This document shows, one piece after another, positions 25,901-40,900 of a DNA stretch of 64,000 bases; the first letter of the stretch is position 1, and each line of letters opens with the position of its first letter. Under the pieces are notes generated by a model. The model was not told the origin of the DNA. It was given only the letters and a program-made list of their open reading frames with translations, and did no database searches. The DNA lies in assembly GCA_944349545.1 (NCBI GenBank), contig CALVNG010000003.1:1-64000 (forward strand), written 5' to 3'. The position numbers and the translations under genes were made by a program. The DNA is from an uncultured Eubacteriales bacterium (lineage in GTDB: Bacteria > Bacillota > Clostridia > Christensenellales > Aristaeellaceae).

Positions 25901-28900
25901 TGCCGGCCCTGTCGCTGGTTATCTGCATTGACAAATCGGGCAGCATGACCAGCGGACAGTTCGGGGCCTCGCGCATCGAGGCGGCCAAGGAAGCCGCCAT
26001 GAGCGCCGTGGAGGTGCTCAGCGAGCGCGACAACATCGGCGTGATCGGCTTTGACGATACGGCCCAATGGGTGGTGCCCTTCCAGAGCGTGAGCAGCCTG
26101 AGCGATGTGCAGAACCAGATCGGGACGTTGCGCGCGGATGGGGGCACGGCTTTCTATTCCGCGCTCGATGAGGCCTACCGCGTGCTGCAAGGCGCCCAGA
26201 CGCCGCAGAAGCACGTCATCTTCCTCTCCGACGGCCAGCCCGCCGATACGGGCTTTGAAAATATCGCCCTCGCCATGCAAAAGTCCGGTATCACCCTGAC
26301 CACCGTGGCCGTGGGAAGCGACGCCAATACGCAGCTGATGCGCCTTCTGTCCACGCTGGGCGGCGGGCGCGCCTATGAGGTCGGCGAGTTCGACAGCATT
26401 CCCAAGATCTTCACCAAGGAAACCATGCTGGTGAGCGACAGCTATGTGAAAAACCAAACCTTCACCCCCGTGATCCTGGAGGCGCAGGCGCTGTCCGGCT
26501 TTGATGGACTGCCGCAGGTGGACGGCTATCTGTGCACCGCGGAAAAGCCCACCGCGACCGTGACGCTGGCCAGCGATACCGAGGACCCGCTGCTAGCGTG
26601 GTGGAACGCGGGCGCCGGCAAGGCGGCAGCCTGGACCAGCGACGTGGAGGGCGCGTGGACCGGCGCTTTCATGGCCTGGCAGGAAGCGCCGCGCTTTTTC
26701 GGCGGCGTGCTGTCCCGCCTGCTGCCCGGCGCGCAGCGCGAGGGTGAGCTGACTGCGCAGGCGCAGGAAGAATCGGTGCGCATCCGCTACACGCTTCCGC
26801 AGGCCGCTTCGGGCGCGGCGGAGGCTGCCGTAACCTTGCCTGACGGCACGCTTGAAACCCTGCGCCTCGATGAGACCGCGCCCGGTCAATACGAGGGCGA
26901 ACTGTCCTCCGCACAGGAAGGGGCCTTCGCCGTGCGCGTTACCTATACAGGCGCGGATGGAACCGTCCATGCGCAGGAGGGCGGCGCGGTGCGCGGCTTC
27001 TCCGGCGAATACGACCTGCGCGTGCAGCCGAACCAAAGCCTGGAGGAACTGGCGGCCCGAACGGGCGGCCGCGTGCTGACGGGCGAGGAGGACTTCTGGG
27101 CGACGCCGGTATCCCCGGCCATGGGCCGGGCGGCGTTGCGCCCGATGCTTCTGTGGCTGGCGCTTATGCTGCTGGTGATGGACATTGCGCTGCGCAGGCT
27201 CCCCTGGGAGGAAGCGCTGGCCGCCGTGACGCGTCGCCGTGGCGGGCGGGCGGAGAGGTCCAGGGACCCGCGTCCCGCCGGGAAGCCTCGCCCCGACAGG
27301 CGCCGTGAGAAGGAGGAAGAGCGCCGGAAGGCCGCGCAGGACACCGCCGACGCGCTGCTGGCCGCCAAGGCGGCGCGAAAGCAAAAATAACGCAAAATCT
27401 CATCATTTTCTCATGAAGCTCTTGTAAAATCCTCAAGCATTCCGGTCGGAATTGTGGTAAGATGACATCGTTCCCAAGAGAACGACCAGCGTGCCGGAAG
27501 ACCCTTCCGGAAGGCTTGCAGGGCCCGCAGCCCTTCCGAACCGTGCTCAGAGCGCCCGGCTTTTCCGGACGGGCGGGGAGCTTGTAACCCCTGTGCGCAG
27601 GCATTCCTTAAGCATCTAGTTGGAAAAGAACGCTGCAGGCGAGCTTTTTCGACGCGCTGATCGTTTCCACAAGGAACGATGCAAGGAGGCAGGAAGCATG
27701 GCGAAATACACCTTTGAGGACATCGAAATTCTTAGGCAGAAGAGCGGCATCTCCTATGAAGAGGCCGTCAACCTGCTGGAGTATCACAACGGCAGCCTGG
27801 CCAGGGCGCTGGTGGACCTGGAGAAAAACGGGCGGCTCAAGACCGGCCCCGCTTCTGGCGAAACGGGCAAGAGCGCCAAGGGCGTGTTCACCTTTCTCTA
27901 CCGCCTCCGGCTGCGCGTGCGCAAGGATGAGGCCGTGGTGGTGAACCTCAGCTCGCTCTTTGTGCTGCTGACGCTGATCACTGCGCCGCACATCTGCGTG
28001 ATCGGGCTGATTGTGGCGTTGGCGCTGGGCTACCGCATCAACATCGACCGCGACAGCCGCGAGTTTTCCTCCGAAACGTTTGACAGCATGGTGAAAAATG
28101 CCAGGGAAAACGTGCAGCATACCGTGTCCAGCTTCGCCCAGCAGTTTTCCCAGAGCGGCGGAAAATCCCAGGAGCGCCCTCAGGAGGAAACAGGGGAGCG
28201 CCCTGCGCCTCCGCCCCGCACCGAAAGCGCCGCCAGCGGCACCCGCCCCGTGAACGTGCAATTCCCGGACGGCGGCAGCGTGGACGTGCGGGATGACGGC
28301 GACGGCTATCACGAGGCGGACATCCGCTGAACCGGAAGGGTCCCGAAGCAGGGGCCCTTTTGGCCTGCTTATCAAAACGGGGGGGGGACAAGGAGCGCGC
28401 TATGAGCAAAATTCTGATTGTTGAGGACGAGGTAAAAATCGCCCGTTTCGTGACGCTGGAGCTGGAGCATGAGGGGTATGAGGTCCAGGCGGCGCACGAC
28501 GGGCGCACGGGGCTTACGCTGTGCGAAAGCTGGCAGCCGGATTTGCTGATTCTGGACCTGATGCTGCCGGAACTCAGCGGCATCGAGGTTTGCCGCCGCC
28601 TTCGGCAGACCAGCGACATGCCTATCATCATGCTCACCGCCAAGGATGACGTGAGCGACAAGGTGATGGGTCTGGACATGGGCGCGGACGACTACATGAC
28701 CAAGCCCTTCGCCATCGAGGAGCTGCTGGCCCGCATCCGCGTGAACCTGAAGAAGCACCGCGCGGACCGCGCCGCGGGCACCGGCGCGCGCACGGCGGGC
28801 AAGCTGCGCATTGATCCGGCCAGCTATGGCGTCAGCTTTGACGGCGAGCCCATCATGCTGACCAAGAAGGAATTCGATCTCCTCAACTACCTCTGGCAGC

Positions 28901-31900
28901 ACGAGGGCACGGCGGTGACGCGCGACGAGCTGCTCAGCAACGTCTGGGGCTATGAGTTTGCGGGCGACACCAACATCGTGGATGTATACATCCGCTACCT
29001 GCGCCAGAAAATCGACGACAAATTCGGCATCAAAACCATCCACACCATCCGCGCGGTGGGATACATGTTCCGCTATGAGTAAAAAAAAGAAGCAAAAGAG
29101 CCGTCCGGCGGAGGACGGCTGGCCCCTGGGCAAGGCCACGCGCAGGGAAAACGGGGAAAACGGCTTAACCCGCTTTTCCCGCTCGGTGCATGGAACGCTG
29201 GTACGGCTGCTCAGCAACCTGCGGCTGTCGCTTACGCTGCGCATTGCTTTGCACTTTTCGGGACAGCTGCTTTTGACCACCCTGCCGGTGCTGGCAGCGG
29301 CCATGATCGCGCTGTGCGTGGCCCAGTGGCCGGCAGCGGACCGCGCCCTGGGCGAGCTGGCTGCCATGGCGCCCGCGCGGGACGGCAGCTATACCCAGGA
29401 GCAGCTCGCGGGTCTGCCCTTTTCGGAGGCGTACCTGCTGCCACAGGCCTACGAAGGCGGACTGGCGGGCCTGGCGCAGCGGATGGCGCTGCTGTTTTCC
29501 GATGTGGAAAAGGACGGGCAGCGGCGCGTATTGTTCTATGTCGATACCGTGGATGGGGGCGTGGCGGCGGCCTGGCCCGTGGACGACCTGCTCTATCAGA
29601 TGAGCATTCTGTTCTGGGTGCTGATATGCCTGGACCTGTACCGCGTGGGCTATTTCCTCACGCACCGCGACCGGCTGAACCGCCGGGTGCTCAAGCCCAT
29701 CACCGACATGGCCGAAACCGCCGCGGCTCTCAGCGCCAACAACCTGAGCGACCGCATCAGCGTGGAGGGCGCGAAAAACGAGCTCAAGGATCTTGCGCTG
29801 GTGATCAATGGCATGCTGGACCGCATTGAGCTGAGCTATAACAGCCAGAAGCAGTTCGTCAGCGACGCTTCCCATGAGCTGCGCACGCCTATCGCGGTCA
29901 TCCAGGGCTATGTGGGCATGCTGGAGCGCTGGGGCAAGACGGACAAGGCTGTGCTCGACGAGGGCATCAGCGCCATCTCGCAGGAGGCCGCCAGCATGAA
30001 GGAACTGGTGGAGCGCCTTTTGTTTTTGGCCCGGCACGACAAAAAGACGCTTATGCTGGAAATGGAGGTATTTGACCCGCTGGAGGTGATGAGCGAGGTG
30101 CACCGCGAGGCCAGGCTGCTTTCAACCCAACACCGCTTCGAGCTCAGCCCTGCTCAGAATGCCCGCGTGAACGCCGACAAGGGCATGATCAAGCAGCTGA
30201 TGCGCATTCTGGTAGACAACGCCATCAAATACACGCCGGCAGGCGGAAGCATCACGTTGGGGGTCCGGCGTGACAGCCGCACCTGCTACCTCAGCGTGAC
30301 CGACACCGGCGCGGGCATTTCCGCCGAGGACCTGTCCAAGGTATTCGACCGCTTCTACCGCTGCGACGAGGCCCGAAAATCACAGACCAGCGGGCACGGG
30401 CTGGGACTTAGCATCGCGCGCATCATCGTGACGGCGCACGGCGGGCATCTCAGGGTGCGCAGCAAGGTGGGCGCGGGCACCACCTTCACCGCCTGCCTGC
30501 CGCTGGAAAAGACGTGAACGGAACGCATCAGTCCGCCGGAAACCACATCTCCGATCCGATTTCCATTTCACTGTCGTCCTGAATCAGACCCATGATGCGC
30601 TCGTAGTCCTCTCCCTCGGCCCATTCGGGTTGGAAATTGTTGTCCGGCCGGGCGCTGGAGGTCAGAACCGGCAAAAGCCGCAGCTTCGCGCCCTGATATT
30701 CGCCGTCCTCAAAGCAGAGCGATACCTGCGCCACCACCGCGTCAAAGGTGGTCATCTCGTGCGTGCCGCCAAACACCAGGTTGCCAAGGCTCCACAGAAT
30801 CAGGCTGCCGCGCCGGTGCTCCACCCCCTGCACGCAATGCGGATGGGTACCCACCACGATGTCCGCGCCGTGCTGGATGGCGTAATCCGCCATGCGCCGC
30901 TGGGTCTGATTGTGCGTGGGACTGTATTCCTTGCCCCAGTGAAAGGAATAGATGATCGCATCGCAGCCCGCCTCCCTGAGCGCCTCCAGGTCGTTGTATA
31001 CGGGCGCCTTGCGGTCCAGGTACACCGTCTCGCGGCAGCCCGCGAAGCCGATCCGGTAGCCGTTCACCTCCACGACCGAGCGGTAGGTGTAGCCGCTATA
31101 GCCGATACCCGCGGCCTCCAGCGCCGCGCGCGTGCTCTCGCGCCCACTGCCGCCGAAATCGATGTAGTGGTTGTTGGCGATGTTCACCTGCTCGATGCCC
31201 GCTGCCTTGAGAATGCCGGTGTAGGACGGGTCTCCGCGAAAGGTGAATTCCTTGCCGCGGTCGTGGCCCTCGGAGTGGCTTTGCAGCACGGTTTCCAGGT
31301 TGATCAGGCTGATGTCGTCGGTCAGGAACGGCTCCGCAATCTTTGCAAAGCACCATTCAAAGCCGTTTTCGGCAACCATGGTGTCGAAGGTTTCGGGGTC
31401 GTTTTTCCATTCCTCCCGCGTGCCCAGCACGCAGTCGCCGCCCAAAGTGATCACCACCTCGTCCGCCTGCGCCGCACAGGCGGCCAGCGCCAGAAAAAGC
31501 GTACACGTAAACAAAGCAATGCGCCGCATTCGCATGCCCTCCCTTTTGTATCTGTCTGTACCCTATAAGATGGATTTCCGGCGCGGAAGGTTTTTCTGAA
31601 GCCGCTTTGTTACAATCATGACAAAACCATTATATGGAATAAAATCATCCATATTTTACATGGGATGAAAGCCTTGCCGGACGCGGCGCGAAGCATTTGC
31701 AAAAAAGCTTGCTTTCTTGAAAAAAACCCTTGCAAATCGCCGCCGACCGGCGTATACTGTGCGCCTGTATGACGACGATTTGGCAAAGGAGGGTACCAGC
31801 ATGGCCGGTACGCTTGTCCGGGATATGACCGAGGGGTCGCCCACGCGGCGCATCATGGAATTTTTCTTCCCGCTGCTGTTCGGACTGCTGTTTCAGCAGG

Positions 31901-34900
31901 TGTACAACATGGTGGACACCGTTGTGGTGGGCAAGTTTCTGGGCGTGAAGGCGCTGGCGGGCGTGGGCTCGACGGGCTCTCTGAGCTTTCTGGTGCTGGG
32001 CTTCTGTATCGGCGTGTGCAACGGCTTTGCGATCCCGGTGGCGCAGAAATTCGGCGAACGGGACTATCGCGGCCTCAAGCGCTTCGTGGTCAACGCCATC
32101 CTGCTGGCCGTGGTGTTTTCACTGGTCATGACGGCGGTGGTGTGCGCCCTGTGCCGCCCGCTGCTGGGCTGGATGAACACCCCCGCGGATATCGTGGACA
32201 GCGCCTTTGCCTACATCTTTGTAATCTTTCTGGGAATTCCAGTGGTGTTTGTCTACAACGTGCTGTTCAGCATCATCCGCTCCCTGGGCGATTCGCGCAC
32301 GCCGGTGATCTACCTGGTGATCTGCTCGCTGCTCAACGTGGCGCTGGATCTGCTGTTCATTCTCGCCTTTGGCATGGGCGTGGAGGGCGCGGCGTGGGCG
32401 ACGGTGATTTCGCAGGCCGTTTCGTCGCTGCTGTGCGTTCGCTACATCCGCCGCTGCGATCTGCTCATCCTCACCCGGCGGGACTGGAAGCTGGACAGGG
32501 CCTGCGTGAAAAGGCTTGTCGGCATGGGGGTGCCGACGGGACTGCAGTATTCCATCACGGCCATCGGCTCCATCGTGTTGCAGGCATCCGTCAACCTGCT
32601 GGGCTCCAGCTATGTGGCCAGCGTGGCGGCAGGCAGCAAGGTCAGCCAGCTGTTTTGCTGCCCCTTTGACGCGCTGGGCAGCACCATGGCCACCTATGGC
32701 GGCCAGAACGTGGGCGCGGGCAAGCTGGAGCGCATCGGCAAGGGGCTGAAAAGCTGCTCCGTCATCGGTATCGTCTATTCGCTGGCAGCCTTTGGGGTGC
32801 TGTCGACGTATGGCGGGAACCTGGCCCAGATGTTCATGGACGCCAGGGAGACCCAGGTGATTGCCAACGCCGCCCTGTTCTTGACCGTCAACTCGGCCGC
32901 CTACATCCCGCTGGCCTTTGTCAACATCGTGCGCTTTTTGATTCAGGGCCTGGGCTTTACCCGTCAGGCCGTGTTTGCCGGCGTGCTGGAAATGGTCGCC
33001 CGTGTGATCGTGGGCGTGGTGATGGTGCCCGCGTTCGGCTATATCGCCGTGTGCGCGGCCAGCCCGGCCGCGTGGGTGGCGGCCGACCTGTTCCTTTTCC
33101 CCGCCTATGCCTGGGCCATGCGCCAGCTGGCGGCTGCCCGGGAAAAAAGCCAAAAAAATCCCCCGGCCATGCCGGGGGAGGCGTGCGCGGACGCGACGTG
33201 CCGCTAGGACGCCAGAAACGCAAATCCATAGGCGAACAGCCTTTTCAGATCCGTCCAGGCGCGGTTGCGCGTGGGGGCGTCCAGAAGGACGGCGATCAGC
33301 GTCTGGCCGTTCCGCTGCGCCGCGCCCACGTAGCAGAAACCCGCATGCGACGTATATCCGCTCTTGACGCCTGCCGCGCCCTCGATATAGTAGGGCGAGT
33401 CGGGCTTAAAAATATCATAGGCGTTTTCGATCACCAGCTCGCTCCGCTGGGAGGTTGCCGGAAGGGTGTAACGCAGGCAGGTGACGATCTGGCAGAAGGT
33501 GGGGTCCGTCAACCCCTGCCGGGCGAGGATGGCCAGGTCGCGCGCGGTGGTGTAATGCTCCGGGTCGTGGTAGCCGTGGGGATTGACGAAGTGGGTACCG
33601 GTCATGCCCAGCTCGCGGGCGCGGGCGTTCATGCGGGCCACAAAGGCGTCCACGCTGCCGGCGCACAGCTCGGCCACGGCGTTGGCCGCGTCGTTGCCGG
33701 AACGGATCATCATGCCATAGAGCAGATCCAGAAAGGGCATCTGCTCGCCCTCGTACACGGGCACCAGCGAGCTGTCCTTGGGCACGTCCGCCGCGCAGGC
33801 GGGAATGGTGATTTCCTGGTCCAACCCGCCGCGCTCCAAGGCCAGCAGCAGCGTCATGATCTTGGTGGTGCTGGCGGGGTAGAGCTGCGTATCAGCCTCA
33901 TAGGAAAACAGCACGTGTCCTGTGGACGCCTCCATCACAATGCAGGCCTTGGCATACAGGTCGTCCTCGGTCAGCGCCAGGGGCGCGCTTTCGTCAAAGT
34001 AGATGGGCGCCTCAAAGCCGTATACGCTCAGGTCGCTCATGATCAGCTCCACCAGGCCCGGCGTGGCCACGCCGTCCAGCGTAAGTCCGGGCAGGCCCAG
34101 CTGAATCATACGCTGCTCAAACAGCCTTACGGCAGCCTCGGTGTTGTTGCCGTAGACGCCGTCCGCATCGTCGGAAAGAAGCTTGAGGTCGATCAGCCGG
34201 GTTTGCAGCTGGCGCACGCGGTCGCCCCGGCTGCCCAGCCGCAGGGTGCGCAGCGTGGCCTCCGCCTCCGGGTCGAACAAAAGCGCCAGGGTGTCCGCAT
34301 CAGCCTCCCCGGTCTGGGCTACGTCATAGCCGGCAGCGGCCAGGAGGCGCTGCGCCTCTGTGACGCCGGCGGCCGTCTGCTTGCCGTAGATGCCGTCGGC
34401 CTTGCCCGTGGACAGGCCGAGGTCCTGGAGGCGCTGCTGCAATTCCATCACCGCGTCGCCCGTGTCGCCGGAGGCCAGCGGACGGCGCGCCGTCTCTGCC
34501 GATGCCGGGGCGCAGAATGCTACCGTCAGAAGCAAAAACAGCGCAAGCAACCGTTTCATCTTTCGTTCGACTCCTTCCCGCCATCAGGCATGGCTCCATT
34601 GTATAAAAACGAAGCGCCAATGGCAATCCCTGCCGGTCATGGAGAGAAAAAAGCGCGCATATCCTGCCGCGGAGGGATGCAGTATGAGGCATGGCTATCC
34701 GCCGGTATGGCTGTCCGCCGCGCTGCTGGCGCTGGCACTGATGTGGAGAATGGTGGGCGCCCCCCTGACGGGACCGCAGCTGGAGGACATCCAGACCCCT
34801 TTGTGGCAGGCACGGGTACTGCTGCCCACGCGGGTCGCGCGCATTTTGCGGCTGTGGCTGCCAGGCTCGCAGGAGGCGCAGGCCCAGACCATCCGCGAGG

Positions 34901-37900
34901 AGGCCATGGGGGAGGAAGGGCAGGCGCTGGACCGGCTGATGAACGGCGAGGAGCGGCGGATGATCTCGGTCTATCTGGCAGATGAAGGGCGCGTGGCACA
35001 GATGGAACTGGAGAGCTACGTCTGCGGCGTGGTGGCGGCGGAGATGCCCGCCGCCTACCATCTGGAGGCGCTGAAGGCGCAGGCGGTGGCTGCGCGCACG
35101 CGAGCAGTATGGCAGGTGGAGAACGGCGGATGCGCGCTCCACGCGGGCGCGGACATCTGCACCGACAGCGCGCATTGTCAGGGATATGCCACCCCTGCCC
35201 AGTGCCGTGAGCTGTGGGGAGAGGCATACACCGCCTACCGGGACCGCGTGCTGGAGGCGGTCGCCGCCACCAGGGACGAGCTGGTCACCTACGGCGGCCA
35301 GCCCATCACGGTGATGTACCATGCCATCAGCGGCGGGCGCACGGAGGCGGCGCAGACGGTGTTTTCAGAAGCGCTGCCCTACCTGGTCAGCGTGGAGAGC
35401 GCAGGGGAGGAGGGCGCGCCGGGCTTCCAGCAGGATGCGTATTTCACGTTTGACGAAATGGCCGCCTTGGTGGACGAGGCGTTTGGGTTGAATTTGACCG
35501 CGCAGGAGGTGGAGCGCACCCTTGCAGTGGCAGGCTACACGGACACCGGGCGCGTGGCTGCCATGCTGGTGGGAGACATGGAGGTGGAGGCTACGGCCTT
35601 CCGGCAGGCGCTGGGCCTCAGGAGCACCTGGTTTACACTGTCCATGGACGGGAGCGGCGTCACCTTCCATCAGCGGGGTTACGGTCACGGCGTAGGCATG
35701 AGCCAGGCAGGGGCCAACAGCATGGCGGCCGACGGGGCGGATTACCGCGCCATCCTCACCCATTACTATCCGGGCGTTGCGGTTGAAAAACGCTGAAACC
35801 GCATAGCATGCCTCCCTTTGGGCCAACCTATGCCCGGAGGGATGTGCATGCAGAACAATCGCTTTCTGGAGGGGCTGCGCCGCGTCTACGCCCGTTACGA
35901 CCGGCTGATGGAGAAGCAGGGCTTCTACATCGTACTGGGGGTATGCGTGCTGGTGATTTTGCTCAGTGCGCTCTACACCTTTCAGCTGCGCGACCAGTGG
36001 GAGGAGCCGCCCGCCGCGGCGGATACGGGCGAGGAGGCGCTGGCGGCGGGCGGCTCGCAGGGAGCGCAGACCCTGAGCGACGCCAAGGCCCTGGTGGAAA
36101 GCCGGGGCGCCGGTCTGCCGGCGGTACCTACGCAGGCGCCCCTGCGCTTTTCCCAGCCGGTGAACGGTTTTACCGACCGGGGATTCTCCGTGACGGAGCC
36201 GCAGTATTTTTCCAAAACCGACGTGTGGCAGGTGCACCCCGGTATCGACCTGCTGGTACCGTACGGCGAGGTAGTCAAGGCCTGCGGCGCTGGTACGGTG
36301 GACGCCGTGTGGGAGGATAACCAGCTGGGCCTTTGCGTGCGGCTCACCCACGAGGACGGCTACCAGAGCGTGTATGCGGGGCTGAGCAACGCGGACTACG
36401 TGCGCGCGGGCGACCCCGTGGCGCAGGGACAGACCATCGGCCATGCCGGCAACGGCGTGCTGGCGGAAAGCGACGCGGAACCGCACCTGCATCTGGAAAT
36501 CTGGAAGGATGGCCGGCCGGTGGACCCGATCGCAGTATTTTTGGGGGTTGACAATAAAGATACAATATGATACATTACAATACGTTTCATAACAATTTAG
36601 ACGGAGGCATCAGGCATGTGCGGAATCGTCGGCTATATCGGAAGCAAGCAGGCCTCTCCTGTTCTTGTTGAGGGACTGGAGAGGCTTTCCTATCGCGGCT
36701 ATGACAGCGCGGGCGTGGCGGTGATCGGACCGCAGGGGCGCATTAGCGTGCGTAAAGCCAAGGGCAGGTTGGAAAACCTGAAAAGCCTGCTTTCCCAAAG
36801 TCCGGTGGAGGGCGTGATCGGTATTGGCCATACGCGCTGGGCCACACACGGCGAACCCAGCGACTTGAACGCCCATCCCCATACGGACGTCAAGGGCGGC
36901 ATCGCGGTTGTGCACAACGGCATCATCGAAAATCACGAATCCCTGCGCAGGTACCTGGAAAGCACCGGCGCACGTTTTGTCAGCCAGACGGATACCGAGG
37001 TAATCGCCCACCTGCTCAATCACCTCTACGAGGGCGACATGCGCCGTGCGCTCCTGCGCGCCATGGGTATGCTGGAGGGTAGCTACGCTCTGGGCGTGAT
37101 CTGCGACCAGGAGCCGGACGTCCTCTACTGCGCTCGCAACGACAGCCCGCTGGTCATCGGCGCCAGGGATGGGGAAGGCTTCATCGCGTCGGATATTCCG
37201 GCGCTGCTCAGCCATACGCGCGACGTGATTTTCCTGCAGGACCGGGAGATCGGCGTGCTGGACCGCCGCGGCGTGAGCGTATACGACGCTTACGGAAAGA
37301 CCCGCCAGCATGCGGTGTTTCATGTGGACTGGGACCTGTCCAGCGCCGAAAAGGGCGGATATGCCCACTACATGCTTAAGGAGATCCATGAGCAGCCCAC
37401 GGCCCTGCAGAGCACCTTTACCCCCAGGGCAAATGGGTATGACTGGCTCCCTGTCACGCGCGAGGAGGCGCGCGCGCTTCGCAAAATCAGCATCGTGGCG
37501 TGCGGCACGGCCTATCACGCGGGCATGGTGGGCAAGTATGCCATCGAGCGGCTGGCGCGCGTGCCTGTGGAGGCGGAAATCGCCAGCGAATACCGCTACC
37601 GCGACCCCATTATAGGGGAAAACGAGCTGTTCATCGCCGTGTCGCAAAGCGGCGAGACGGCCGACACGCTGGCAGCGCTGCGCGAAGCCAAGCGCCGGGG
37701 CGCGCGGGTGATGGCGGTGTGCAACGTGGTGGGCTCAACCATCACGCGCGAGGCGGGGGAGGAAAACACCCTCTACACCTATGCGGGCCCGGAGATCGCC
37801 GTGGCCAGCACCAAGGCATACATCACGCAGGCTGAACTGATGGTGATGCTGGCCGTGGCCCTGGCGGACCTGCGCGGGCAGATTTCGCCGGAACGCGCGA

Positions 37901-40900
37901 CGCAGCTCATGGAGGACCTTTCCGCCCTGCCCCGCAAGGCCGAGCAGGCGCTCGGCGTGGAGGAGCAGCTCCAGCGCCTCACCAGCATGCTCAGCCAGAA
38001 GCGGCATGTATTCTTCGTGGGGCGCGGGCTGGATTACGCCCTTTCGATGGAAGCGGCGCTCAAGCTCAAGGAGGTCAGCTACATTTTCAGCGAGGCCTAT
38101 GCGGCGGGCGAGCTTAAGCACGGTCCCATCGCCCTGCTCAAGGAGGGGCGGCTGGTGGTGGCCACGATCACCCAGCCCGCGTTGCTGGAAAAGACCATGA
38201 GCAACCTGCGCGAGGTAGCCGCGCGCGGCGCGCAGGTGGTAGCCGTGTGCCGCGAAAGCCTCGCCCCCAAGGTGCGAGGACAGGTGGATGAGGCGATCAT
38301 CGTTCCGGACGCGGACGATCTGCTCGCACCCCTGCTGGCGGTGATTCCGCTCCAGCTGTTCGCTTACTGTATGGCGGTGGCGCGCGGCTGCGACGTGGAT
38401 AAGCCGCGCAACCTCGCCAAGAGCGTTACGGTGGAATAATCGGCCTTTTGCGTGCATGAAACCCGGACGCTTTCCATCCCGCCCCGTAGCGGGGGGTGGA
38501 AAGCATCCGGGTTTTTCCATCTGAAACGCCGCCGGGTGTGCGGACACGAGTCGGCAAGGGGCTCAAACGGACGCCGTTTGCCATGAAGCCGCCGCGCCCC
38601 TGACTGCGGCACGGAGGAAACAGCCCGAGCCGTCGAGAATGGGCCGACGCTCAACGCAGGGGAAAGGTGGCCTCATGAATGCGCCCGTCGTCGGTGAGAA
38701 TCAGCCGTCCGTCGCGCAGCTGCTCGCCGTCCGCGGTGGGGAAGGGGCAATCACGCGAGGCGTGCAGGTGGTAGGTGGCCGTGCCGAAGCGGTAGGTTAC
38801 GCGCAGATCATCCCAGCCGGCGGGGGCTACGGGCCGGAAGCGCAGCACATTGCCCGTCTTTTGAAAGCCCAAAAGCTGCGTCAGCACTACATACTGAAGC
38901 CAGCCGGCGCTGCCGGTGTACCAGGTCCACCCGCCGCGCCCGCGCTGCTGGGGGTTGGCGTACACATCCGCGGCCAGCGCGTAGGGCTCCACGCGATAGC
39001 GCAGGGCCAGCTGGCGCGTGGCAGCGCGGCGCACGGGCAGCAGAGCCGCCGTCAGTTCCCAGGCGCGTTCGTCCTGTCCCAGCTGATGCAGCGCGGCCAC
39101 GGCCCAGCAGGCAGCATGGGTATACTGCCCGCCGTTTTCCCTAACCCCGGGCAGGTAGGCCGCAATATAACCGGGCTGCTCCTGCCCCTCGAAGGGCGGG
39201 GTGAAAAGCTTTATCAGGCCCACGTCCGGCTCATAGAGCATACGCCAGGCGTTGTCCATGGCCAGGGCGCAGCGGTCGCGCGATACGCCGCACAGCACGC
39301 CCCAGGCCTGCGGCAGCAGGTCGATGCGGCATTCTTCATTGGCCGCGCTTCCCAGACGGCTCCCGTCGCCGTACCAGGCGCGCAGGTACCATCCGCCGTC
39401 CCAGGCATAGCGATCCAGCGCGGAGAGCAGAGCGCTCCGGCGGTCCAGCAGCCGCCGCGCCTCCGGCGGCTCGCAAAGCGGCGCGAACAGGCGCAGTACC
39501 TCGCACAGGAACATGCCCAGCCACACGCTTTCGCCGTTTTCTCCGCCGACGAGGTTCATGCCGTCGTTCCAGTCGCCGCCGCCCATCAGAGGCAGGCCGT
39601 GCGCGCCGCTGGCCACATGGTCGATGGCGCGCAGGCAGTGCAGCCGGAGCGGCTCGGCAACCTCGGACACCTCCGGGATGAACAGGCGCTCGGTTTCCGC
39701 TTCGGAAAGCGGATCGCCGTGCAGGTAGGGAATCTCTTCACCGAGCACGGAGGTGTCGCCGGAGATCTGTACGTACAGGGCGGTCACATAGGGCAAAAAC
39801 AGCTTGTCGTCGCTGATGCGGGTGCGCACGCCATATCTGGGCGGATGCCACCAGTGCTGCACGTCACCCTCCTCGAACTGATGCGCGGCGCATTCCATAA
39901 GGTGCGCGCGCACCGCCTCCGGCCGGGTGTGCAGCAAAGCCAGCATGTCCTGCAGCTGGTCGCGGAAGCCCAGCGCGCCGCCCGCCTGATAGAAGCCCGC
40001 CCGCATCCACAGCCGCGAAGCCTGCACCTGATAGGGTAGCCACCTGCCCAGCATCAGCGCCATGGCGGGGTCAGGCAGGTCAAAGCGCAGGATGTTCAGG
40101 CTTTCCTCCCACTGCTGACGTACGGCGTGCAGGCGCAGGGTGGCGCCGTCGCGTCGAAAGCCCGCCAGCGCGTTAAGCAGCGCTTCCGCGCCGGACGCCT
40201 GAGCCAGCGCCGTGGTGACGGTGCGCGTTTCTCCGGGCCTGAGGTGCACCTCATAGCACAGGATGGCCGTATCGCCAAAGTCACTGGGCAGGTTTTCACC
40301 GCCGCACAGCGCGGCGGGCGCCACGCCCCAGAGCCCCTGAAACACCCCCGAACTCATGGTGGTGCTCATGGCGGGAGGCGGGTCCACGCCAAAGAGGCCC
40401 GCCACGCCTTCCAGGCATGGATTCTCCGCAAGCACACCGCCCTCCGCGCGGCTGAGCGCCGTCAGCTGGGAGGCCGCCGGCTGGACGCCGGGACTGAAGA
40501 CGCAGGTGTGCATCAAAGTGAGCGTTCGCGCTACGCTGTCCTCGTTGCGCAGCTGAATCACGCGCGCGCCGATGGCCGCCTCGCCGTCGGTGAAGCAGGA
40601 CATGCGGCCGTACACGCCATAGCAGCTGCTCTCATACACCGTTTCACCGGGAGCGTGGGTCACGCGCACAGGCATGTTGTGGCCCATCGGCTGGCGGGTC
40701 AGCGACCAGAGCAGCCGGTTCGCATCGTCGCGCAGGAAGAAGTTCTCCTCGCCGCGCGGGGTTACGCTGTCGTTGGGCCAGCGGGTCAGCCGGCCCGAAT
40801 GGCTGTTGTGCGCGTAGGTGAACACCAGCCCGCTTTCGCCCGCAAGGGTGCCGAAGCGCTCCGAGCAAAGGGGATTGCACCATGGGGCAGGGGTCTGCCG